A DNA stretch of 29,773 bases. It comes from an uncultured Ruminococcus sp. Lineage in GTDB: Bacteria; Bacillota; Clostridia; Oscillospirales; Ruminococcaceae. Both the position numbers and the translations under genes were made by a program. The stretch spans positions 1 through 29,773 of the forward strand of contig CAADWP010000224.1 in the NCBI GenBank assembly GCA_900752785.1, written 5' to 3'. Below are positions 15,828 to 21,888 of this stretch, one piece after another. Numbering within the stretch: position 1 is the stretch's first letter; each line of letters opens with the position of its first letter. A model generated the notes under the pieces. The model was not told where the DNA came from and ran no database searches. It saw only the letters and a program-made list of their open reading frames with translations.

Positions 15828-15972
15828 AAAAATCTCCTTTACGAAAATAATTATAATTATTTTACATCCTCCCGCAAGCTTTGTCAAGACGGCGGCGTTT
15901 AGAATCTGTAAGTATATAAGATATGAACAGCCTGATATTGAACAGTCTTTTAATTCGCAAAGCGCGTCAGCA

Positions 15973-16021
15973 TAAAAAAGAGCAGCCGCAAATCTTTAAG
16001 GCATGAAAGATACGCAGCCGC
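15973..16021 (-). terminator. Terminator after the CNNM/CBS/CorC gene
   Basis: A long hairpin on the minus strand (16021-16006 with 15997-15982). It has about 15 pairs including three G-U and one mismatch, and an 8-base loop, followed by a U-rich run (CTCTTTTTTATG). It begins about 12 bases after the stop codon. Confidence 0.82.
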
Positions 16022-16032
16022 CTCGGTAATAA

Positions 16033-17295
16033 TTATTCTTCGCTTTTTTTGGGGGCATCATCACGGAGAATCTCAACAATGACCTTTTCCACCGTCTGTT
16101 CGCATACTTTTGAAGCAGTAAGGCGAAAGACACCCGTTTCGGCAGTTTCTCCCTCCTCGGGAATGCGCTCGAGAACGTCCGTTATCCAGCCGCCCACAGA
16201 GGTATAATCCGTATGCACAAGATCCTCGGCAAGCTCCAGACGCTCCAGCATATCGCTTAAACTCATATCTCCCGCAACCTCGTATTTGTCGGGAGCAAGA
16301 CGCACCACATTGGCTACGATCTCGTCATCCTCATCATAGATCTCTCCTACGAGTTCCTCGATAATATCTTCAAGAGTAACGATACCTTTTGTTCCTCCGT
16401 ATTGGTCGATGACCACGGCAAGATGTACCTTTGAACGCTGCATATCGCGGAGAGCCGCGCTTATGAGCTTGCTGTCGGCAATATGAGGCACTTCCTGAAT
16501 AATGGAAGCTATATCCTCGCTGCCGTTTGTAAGCATTTTAAAAAAGGATTTATTCGTAATTATGCCGACAATATTATCAAGGCTTTTTTCATAAACAGGC
16601 AGCCTTGAATAAAGCTCGCTGCTGAATATTTCCTTGATCTCATCAATGGTGTCGCCTATTTCAACTCCGACAACCTTCGTTCTGGGGATCAAAATTTCAT
16701 TAACAGTGATCTCGTCAAATTCGAGAGCGCTTTTGACAAGCTCGCTTTCCTGTTCTTCAATAACGCCCTCTTTTTCGATTTCGTCGATCATGTATTTCAG
16801 TTCGTCCTCAGTAACGGTCGGCGCTTCATCTCCTTTGGATATTGCTGACGACAGCTTATTCAATGCCCATACAAACGGTTTTAATAGAACTACAAGAGCA
16901 GAAAGGGGAACTGCGAACATAAGCGCAAGTTTTTCGGCATTTTTCTTTGCATAGCTTTTGGGCAGCACTTCACAAAAAATCAGAACTATAATCGTTATTA
17001 CGATCGTAGAAATAGCCGGACCCTTGCTGCCCATAAGATTTATAAAAATAAGTGTGCTTATGGAAGATGTAGCTATATTTACGACATTGTTGCCGATAAG
17101 CACAGCCGTCAGCACGTCGTCAAAACGGTTTGCGAGTTTCAAAGCCTTTGCGGCTTTTTTATTGCCCTGAGATTCGTAATTTTTAAGTCTGAGCTTGTTT
17201 ACGCTGGAATAAGCTGTTTCGGTACTTGAAAAAAGCGCCGAGAATATCATCATTACGATGACAAGAATAATTTTCCATATGTCAGAACTGTCCAT
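16033..17295 (-). CDS. HlyC/CorC-family (CNNM-CBS-CorC) membrane protein
   Basis: A 420-residue protein with the complete three-part layout: an N-terminal CNNM transmembrane domain (about 1-190, with the FSSTETAYSSVNK and LIGNNVVNIATSS segments), a tandem CBS pair (about 205-325, with IPRTKVVGVE and IDQYGGTKGIVTLEDIIEELVGEI), and a C-terminal CorC_HlyC domain (about 335-415). Proteins of this type are linked to magnesium or cobalt export; the old name haemolysin is misleading. The ATG at 17295 has a modest AAAGG site. It stands alone, with its own terminator. No other ion transport gene is adjacent. Confidence 0.93.
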   Translation of the reverse strand: MDSSDIWKIILVIVMMIFSALFSSTETAYSSVNKLRLKNYESQGNKKAAKALKLANRFDDVLTAVLIGNNVVNIATSSISTLIFINLMGSKGPAISTIVITIIVLIFCEVLPKSYAKKNAEKLALMFAVPLSALVVLLKPFVWALNKLSSAISKGDEAPTVTEDELKYMIDEIEKEGVIEEQESELVKSALEFDEITVNEILIPRTKVVGVEIGDTIDEIKEIFSSELYSRLPVYEKSLDNIVGIITNKSFFKMLTNGSEDIASIIQEVPHIADSKLISAALRDMQRSKVHLAVVIDQYGGTKGIVTLEDIIEELVGEIYDEDDEIVANVVRLAPDKYEVAGDMSLSDMLERLELAEDLVHTDYTSVGGWITDVLERIPEEGETAETGVFRLTASKVCEQTVEKVIVEILRDDAPKKSEE

Positions 17296-17483
17296 AAAAA
17301 ACCTTTCAAATTAATTATTCAGAAATCGGTATCAGAATATGACGATACCTCAATTTATAACCTAAATATATCAGAATAAATCGCACGCTCTTTGGAGAGT
17401 CTCTCCGAATTTCAGAACCTGTTTTACAGTATTCGCATTTCGGTAAAACTGCGAACGCTGATCTCTATGCAGACACACCCTAA

Positions 17484-17512
17484 CAAAAAAAGCCGTTCCA
17501 TAGAGGAACGGC
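17484..17512 (-). terminator. Terminator of the rplJ-rplL operon
   Basis: An 8-bp stem (17492-17499 with 17505-17512) with a 5-base loop, then TTTTTTTG on the minus strand, about 45 bases after the rplL stop. Confidence 0.88.
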
Positions 17513-17558
17513 TCTCATGAAACCTGTAAGTATACTCTCGCCCAACGGTGAGATGAAA

Positions 17559-17933
17559 TTACTTGATTTCGATTGTAGCGCCGGCAGCCTCGAACTTCTC
17601 CTTGATCTCGTTAGCCTCTGCCTCGGAAACGCCTTCCTTGATAGCCTTAGGAGCTGACTCAACAACTTCCTTAGCTTCCTTAAGACCAAGACCGAGAACT
17701 TCCTTAGCAACCTTGATAACGCCCATCTTAGCGTCGCCGAAAGATGTGAGGATTACGTCGAACTCTGTCTTAGCAGCCTCTGCGCCGCCTGCTGCGCCGC
17801 CTGCTGCAGGAGCAGCAGCAACCATTGCTGTTACGCCGAATTCTTCCTGGATTGCGTCTACGAGCTCAGAAAGCTCGAGAACGGAAAGTGTCTTGATATC
17901 TTCAACGAATTTTGTGATCTTCTCTGAAGCCAT
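17559..17933 (-). CDS. rplL: Large ribosomal subunit protein bL12 (L7/L12)
   Basis: The stalk protein that recruits translational GTPases to the ribosome. At 124 residues it is the usual length. It shows the N-terminal dimerisation domain (residues 1-32, [20 protein letters not shown]), an Ala/Gly/Pro-rich hinge (about 36-52) and the globular C-terminal domain starting [20 protein letters not shown], with the conserved [15 protein letters not shown] helix ([16 protein letters not shown]). AAAGGAG precedes the ATG. It follows rplJ by 107 bases, the normal gene order, and the terminator at 17484-17512 closes the unit. The upstream rplK-rplA pair is not in this window. Confidence 0.98.
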   Translation of the reverse strand: MASEKITKFVEDIKTLSVLELSELVDAIQEEFGVTAMVAAAPAAGGAAGGAEAAKTEFDVILTSFGDAKMGVIKVAKEVLGLGLKEAKEVVESAPKAIKEGVSEAEANEIKEKFEAAGATIEIK

Positions 17934-18040
17934 GATAATAATCTCCTTTATAATTATTTGCCGTTATACGGCGGTATTTGCCGCACTGTGTGCGTATTCA
18001 AGCTGCGGACGTAATGTCCCGAAAAACGATATGCAGATAA

Positions 18041-18553
18041 TCAGGCAGCTTCTTCTGAATTCTTGTCTGCAACAGCCTTGAGTGCAGCCGCAAGCTTCTG
18101 AATGGGACCCTGCAGAGAGCCGACGAGCTGAGCAAGAAGGACGTCCTTTGAAGGGATTTTTGAAAGAGCGATAACTCCGTTCGCATCGTATGTTTCACCT
18201 TCAACGTAGCCTGCTTTGAGATTGAACTTTTCCTCGCCTGCTTTCTCAGCAAACTTGCCGAGGATTCTTGCGGGAGCGGTCTGGTCGTTGTTTGAAACAG
18301 CGAGAGCGGTCGTGCCGTTCAGCGCTTCTTCAAATCCGTCAAAGCCGCAGTTCTGGAATGCGCGGAGGAGCAGAGTGTTCTTTTCTACAAAGTAGTTAAC
18401 GCCTGCCTCACGAAGCTCGCGTCTGAGCTTTGTATCCTCCTCAACGGTGATACCCTTGTAATCAACGAGAACACCGGAAACGGAAGCCTTGATAATTTCA
18501 GTGAGTTCTTCAACTCTTGCTTTCTTGGCTTCAAGTACAGCATTGCTTGGCAT
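18041..18553 (-). CDS. rplJ: Large ribosomal subunit protein uL10
   Basis: Base of the ribosomal stalk: it binds 23S rRNA and carries L7/L12 dimers on its C-terminal helix. The 170-residue length is normal. Typical segments are the N-terminal LEAKKARVEELTEIIKASV, VLVDYKGITVEEDTKLRREL, and the VEKNTLLLRAF stretch, then an Ala-rich C-terminal helix (QKLAAALKAVADK). GGAGGTGAATACACA precedes the ATG. It is transcribed from the strong promoter at 18734-18762 through an L10-type leader, which by family knowledge lets excess L10(L12) complex repress the operon. Confidence 0.97.
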   Translation of the reverse strand: MPSNAVLEAKKARVEELTEIIKASVSGVLVDYKGITVEEDTKLRRELREAGVNYFVEKNTLLLRAFQNCGFDGFEEALNGTTALAVSNNDQTAPARILGKFAEKAGEEKFNLKAGYVEGETYDANGVIALSKIPSKDVLLAQLVGSLQGPIQKLAAALKAVADKNSEEAA

Positions 18554-18595
18554 TGTGTATTCACCTCCGAATAGTTGATCCTACCGTATCCGAAA

Positions 18596-18715
18596 CAACA
18601 AAAAATGTCTTTCCGACAGCGCGGAAAGACATTGATAATCTATTTATCAATTGTGATTCCTCGGTGGGGCTTATGGATAAATCCTGCCAACTGTCTTTAG
18701 AATACGATATACGCT
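18596..18715 (-). promoter_or_regulatory. Ribosomal protein L10 leader with attenuator
   Basis: The leader of about 170 nt before rplJ contains AAAGACAGTTGGCAGG (near 18701-18686) and a matching CCCCACCGAGG segment (near 18673-18663). These resemble the L10-binding kink-turn arm of the L10 leader family. Downstream lies a 12-bp perfect hairpin (18604-18615 with 18622-18633, 6-base loop) followed by TTTTTTG, an intrinsic terminator inside the leader. The terminator stem shares AAAGACA with the L10 arm, so the two structures could compete. Transcription attenuation by L10 is the known mode. Confidence 0.85.
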
Positions 18716-18733
18716 GTAAAACACAGCTTTTAC

Positions 18734-18762
18734 ATTATATCACGTATTTTCAAGCTTGTCAA
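18734..18762 (-). promoter_or_regulatory. Promoter of rplJ-rplL
   Basis: TTGACA (18762-18757), a 17-base spacer and TATAAT (18739-18734) on the minus strand: both boxes match the consensus exactly, as expected for a ribosomal protein operon. Confidence 0.9.
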
Positions 18763-18807
18763 GCGTTTTTTGATTTTTTTGCGAATTTTAAAAATTTCGC
18801 GTAACTA

Positions 18808-18836
18808 TTGACAGTTTGACAGAAATCGTATATAAT
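18808..18836 (+). promoter_or_regulatory. Promoter of the PEP carboxykinase gene
   Basis: TTGACA (18808-18813), an exact 17-base spacer and TATAAT (18831-18836). A second TTGACA at 18816-18821 lies too close to the -10 box to act with it. The promoter is back to back with that of rplJ, with only about 45 bases between the two -35 boxes. Confidence 0.9.
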
Positions 18837-18877
18837 AGTATTTGAGGAACGAGTGCTTTTTGCAGGTTCCGCACAAT

Positions 18878-18895
18878 TTGTCCTGCTTTGGACAA
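18878..18895. repeat. Inverted repeat TTGTCC-N6-GGACAA before PEP carboxykinase
   Basis: Six-base arms (18878-18883 and 18890-18895) with a 6-base gap in the leader, just before the ribosome site. The half-sites are the same as those of the XRE operator at 8755-8769, but the spacing differs. It could be a small hairpin or a protein site. Confidence 0.5.
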
Positions 18896-18915
18896 TTTTC
18901 AGGAGGTAAACTACA

Positions 18916-20748
18916 ATGTCACTTACAAACAATGCGAATGTTTTAAAGTGGGTTGACGAGATGATCGCTCTTTGTAAACCCGATAAGGTTGTATGGATCG
19001 ATGGTTCCAAGGAGCAGCTTGATGAACTGACCGCTCAGGTTACTTCACTGCCCGACGGCGACCCAAACAAAATGTACTGGCTCAATCAGGAAAAGCTTCC
19101 CGGCTGTCTCTATCACAGAACTGCCGTAAACGATGTTGCCCGCGTTGAGGACAGAACTTTTATCTGTACTAAAACAAAAGAGGACGCAGGTCCGACCAAC
19201 AACTGGTGCGACCCTCAGGAAATGTACGCTAAGCTCAGACCTATGTACGACGGCGTTATGAAGGGTCAGACTATGTACATCATTCCTTATTCAATGGGTC
19301 CGGTTGCTTCGCCCATCTCAAAGGTCGGCGTTGAGATCACCGATTCTATTTATGTTGTTCTCAACATGAATATTATGACAAGAATGGGCAAGGCTGCTTT
19401 TGATAAGCTCGGCGATTCCAACGACTTTGTACGCGGTCTTCACTCAAAGGCTAACGTTGATCCCGAGAACAGATACATCGTTCAGTTCCCCGAGGACAAT
19501 ACTATCTGGTCTATCAATTCTGCTTACGGCGGCAACGTTATTCTTTCCAAGAAGTGCTTCGCTCTCCGTATAGCTTCCTTCCAGGGCAAGAACGAAGGCT
19601 GGATGGCTGAGCATATGCTTATTCTCGGCGTTCAGAAGCCTGACGGCGAGACAAAATATGTCTGCGCCGCATTCCCGTCAGCCTGCGGAAAAACTAACCT
19701 TGCGATGCTTATTCCTCCCGAGGGATATCTTAAGGACGGATATAAGGTATTTACCGTCGGCGACGATATCGCTTGGCTCAAGCCCGGCAAGGACGGCAGA
19801 CTTTACGCTATCAATCCTGAGAACGGCTTCTTCGGCGTTGCTCCCGGTACTAACGCAAAGTCTAACTTCAACGCTCTTGCTTCTACCATGAAAAACGCTA
19901 TCTTTACGAACGTTGCTCTTAACAATACCGAGAACACTGTTTGGTGGGAAGGTCTCGACAAGAATCCTCCCGAGGATGCTACAGAGTGGACGGGAATCAA
20001 GACAAACGGCAAGGAGTGGACTTCCGAGATCGGAGCTGACGGCAAGAACAAGAAGCTTGCTCATCCCAATTCGCGTTTCACAGCTCCTGCTGTAAACTGC
20101 CCATGCATCTCTCCCGAATTTGACAATCCCGAGGGTGTTCCGATCTCTGCTATCGTATTTGGCGGCAGACGAGCTTCAACAACTCCTCTCGTATATCAGT
20201 CATTTGACTGGACACACGGTACATACGTTGGTTCTGCCGTTTCTTCCGAGACAACAGCAGCTGCTGCCGGCGCAGTAGGCGTACTCCGTCACGATCCTAT
20301 GGCTATGAAGCCTTTCATCGGCTACAATGTGGGTGATTACTGGGCTCACTGGCTCGAAATGGGTGAAAAGCTCGGCGACAAGGCTCCTAAGATCTTTAAC
20401 GTAAACTGGTTCAAGCAGGACGAAAACGGTAACTTTATCTGGCCCGGTTTCGGTGATAATATGCGTGTTCTCGACTGGATCATCAAGCGCTGCGAGGGTA
20501 CTGTTGACGCTGATGAGACTGCTATCGGATATCTTCCCAAGAAGGGTGACATTAATGTCAATGGCATTGAGGACGAGGTTACTCCCGAAATTATGGATAA
20601 GCTCCTTAATGTTGACAAAGATCTCTGGAAACAGGAGATCGCTGAAATGCGCAGATATTACAATGACGATATCGCTGCAAAGGGCGGAAAGATTCCCGTT
20701 GCTCTCTACGAAGAACTCGATAAGCTCGAAGCAAGACTTAACAAGTAA
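18916..20748 (+). CDS. pckG: Phosphoenolpyruvate carboxykinase (GTP-type)
   Basis: Interconverts oxaloacetate and PEP with GTP/GDP. In rumen anaerobes it usually runs toward oxaloacetate, fixing CO2 on the route to succinate. At 610 residues it is the length of the GTP family, not the shorter ATP family. The P-loop FPSACGKTN is at 253-261, the kinase-2 motif VGDDIAW at 281-287, and the substrate/metal segment NSAYGGNVILSKK at 201-213, all typical of PckG. AGGAGG lies eight bases before the ATG. It has a consensus promoter and a strong terminator, so it is a single-gene unit. Codons look optimised (frequent CTC, CTT, GGC), suggesting high expression. Confidence 0.97.
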   Translation: MSLTNNANVLKWVDEMIALCKPDKVVWIDGSKEQLDELTAQVTSLPDGDPNKMYWLNQEKLPGCLYHRTAVNDVARVEDRTFICTKTKEDAGPTNNWCDPQEMYAKLRPMYDGVMKGQTMYIIPYSMGPVASPISKVGVEITDSIYVVLNMNIMTRMGKAAFDKLGDSNDFVRGLHSKANVDPENRYIVQFPEDNTIWSINSAYGGNVILSKKCFALRIASFQGKNEGWMAEHMLILGVQKPDGETKYVCAAFPSACGKTNLAMLIPPEGYLKDGYKVFTVGDDIAWLKPGKDGRLYAINPENGFFGVAPGTNAKSNFNALASTMKNAIFTNVALNNTENTVWWEGLDKNPPEDATEWTGIKTNGKEWTSEIGADGKNKKLAHPNSRFTAPAVNCPCISPEFDNPEGVPISAIVFGGRRASTTPLVYQSFDWTHGTYVGSAVSSETTAAAAGAVGVLRHDPMAMKPFIGYNVGDYWAHWLEMGEKLGDKAPKIFNVNWFKQDENGNFIWPGFGDNMRVLDWIIKRCEGTVDADETAIGYLPKKGDINVNGIEDEVTPEIMDKLLNVDKDLWKQEIAEMRRYYNDDIAAKGGKIPVALYEELDKLEARLNK

Positions 20749-20749
20749 T

Positions 20750-20778
20750 AAACAGCTCCCCGTTATGGGGAGCTGTTT
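20750..20778. terminator. Terminator between PEP carboxykinase and the DUF2752 gene
   Basis: A 12-bp perfect stem (20750-20761 with 20767-20778) and a 5-base loop. The U-rich part is within the stem end (GTTTCATTT on the plus strand, GTTTATTA on the minus strand), so it may serve both convergent units. Confidence 0.82.
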
Positions 20779-21185
20779 CATTTGCATAATGTAAGGAACG
20801 GAATAAAATTCCTGAAAAGATAATAAAGCGGCAGGGCAGTCAGAACAGCAGTCAGGAACCGATAGTTTCTCGGAATTATAAGTATCTTCACTCCGAAAGC
20901 ACAGGCGACAAGCTCGATATAAAAAGCCGCTGCAAACGTCAGAAGCAGAAGTGGAGTGGCATTATATCCCAAAGAGCTTAAAATATCGCCGTGAAGAAGA
21001 GCCTTGACGCTTCGCGTATTTCCGCAGGCTGGACACAACCAGCCGGTTTGTCTGTAAAAACTGCATTCCGGAAAGTATTTGCTCGATCCGATAAAATAAT
21101 CCCTTAATAAAAAAATCAGCAGGGTCAGTATTGGTAAAAAGATTGCCGCGACTCCTGCTGTTAATTTTTTTCTGCGATCTGTCAT
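20778..21185 (-). CDS. DUF2752 family membrane protein
   Basis: A 135-residue membrane protein with about three hydrophobic spans (16-30, 78-100 and 109-130). The family hallmark C-P-A-C-G-N-T-R-S lies in a short hydrophilic segment near residues 51-59, after the ECSFYRQTGW stretch. Function is unknown; the CPxCGxTR motif looks like a metal or thiol site near the membrane. Its ATG shares one base with the upstream stop codon (TAATG), so it is translated with the DUF4190-like gene. Such pairs of DUF2752 with small Pro/Gln-rich-headed membrane proteins are common in Firmicutes. Confidence 0.88.
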   Translation of the reverse strand: MTDRRKKLTAGVAAIFLPILTLLIFLLRDYFIGSSKYFPECSFYRQTGWLCPACGNTRSVKALLHGDILSSLGYNATPLLLLTFAAAFYIELVACAFGVKILIIPRNYRFLTAVLTALPLYYLFRNFIPFLTLCK

Positions 21186-21493
21186 TAAGAGAATGCGCTG
21201 ATAATCGCTGCTCCGGTTGACATAACGATAATAGCCGGAACAAGACTTACAATTGATAAAACAAGTCCTGCGATAGCCATTCCCTTACCGCCCTTTCCGC
21301 TTTTCATGCCGACTGCCGCAAGAATAACGCCGATTATTGCACATGGGATAGAGATGTAATAAAAACAGCAGCTTGCAAGTATGGCGATGATCCCAAGAAT
21401 CATTGACGTTATTGCACATCCGCTTACCGGTTTGTTCGGCTGTTGCTGCATATACCCGTTTGGCGGCATATTGTTTGGTGTCTGGTTGTTCAT
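21185..21493 (-). CDS. DUF4190-like small membrane protein
   Basis: A 102-residue protein. A cytoplasmic Asn/Pro/Gln-rich head (residues 1-23, MNNQTPNNMPPNGYMQQQ) is followed by two hydrophobic spans: GCAITSMILGIIAILASCC, then a central IGVILAAVG hairpin and AIAGLVLSIVSLVPAIIV. The A-I-A-G-L-V-L-S-I-V pattern matches DUF4190. The AGGAGG before the ATG is clear. Function is unknown; the head is like those of TM2 and related small envelope proteins. It is the first gene of a two-gene unit with the DUF2752 gene. Confidence 0.8.
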   Translation of the reverse strand: MNNQTPNNMPPNGYMQQQPNKPVSGCAITSMILGIIAILASCCFYYISIPCAIIGVILAAVGMKSGKGGKGMAIAGLVLSIVSLVPAIIVMSTGAAIISAFS

Positions 21494-21655
21494 AAAATTT
21501 TCCTCCTAAATATTTTTAAAACAATTGTATTTACAAGATAATTATAACATAATAATAGTTTATTTGCAATAGGATATAAACACAAAAAAAATGACATAAT
21601 ATTGTTTATTTCTGCTAAATTATGAGTAATAATTAATATGTAGGAGTGTGATATT

Positions 21656-21829
21656 ATGCTGAAATTACAAAAGGGATACGATGAATATGTAACAAAGACG
21701 TTCAGACTTCCGAAAGAATTTGTGGACAGCCTTGAAAAGATAGCATATGATAATAAGCTTTCGCTGAATCAGCTTGTGATCCAATGCCTTAAATACGCTG
21801 TTGATAATCTTGAAGAAACCGATCAATAA
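21656..21829 (+). CDS. Ribbon-helix-helix (Arc/CopG-like) DNA-binding protein, 57 residues
   Basis: A 57-codon frame with AGGAG (21642-21646) nine bases before the ATG and a strong terminator directly after the stop. The sequence has the ribbon-helix-helix layout: a strand TKTFRLPKEFV, helix 1 DSLEKIAYDNK, a turn, then helix 2 LSLNQLVIQCLKYAVDN with the S-x-N-x-L-V-x-x-C-L pattern typical of Arc/MetJ family proteins. It is probably a homodimeric DNA-binding protein. No toxin gene is next to it, so it is not an obvious antitoxin. The target is unknown; it lies between the DUF4190 unit and the convergent GH43 gene. Confidence 0.8.
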   Translation: MLKLQKGYDEYVTKTFRLPKEFVDSLEKIAYDNKLSLNQLVIQCLKYAVDNLEETDQ

Positions 21830-21865
21830 AAACTCCCTGCATCGTATTCAATGCAGGGAGTTTTT
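21828..21865. terminator. Bidirectional terminator between the RHH gene and the GH43 gene
   Basis: AAAAACTCCCTGCAT (21828-21842) and its perfect complement (21851-21865) around an 8-base loop. The A5/U5 ends provide the U tract in both directions, so it can end both convergent transcripts. Confidence 0.92.
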
Positions 21866-21888
21866 AAAAGTTGAGCAGATGTTCGCCG

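Noticed and set aside
18816..18821. Second TTGACA in the PEP carboxykinase promoter
   Set aside because: Only nine bases before the -10 box, too close for sigma-A use. The copy at 18808-18813 has exact spacing.
20200..20787. Minus-strand frame (195 codons) opposite PEP carboxykinase
   Set aside because: Antisense to a highly conserved enzyme; crosses the terminator and lacks a start site.
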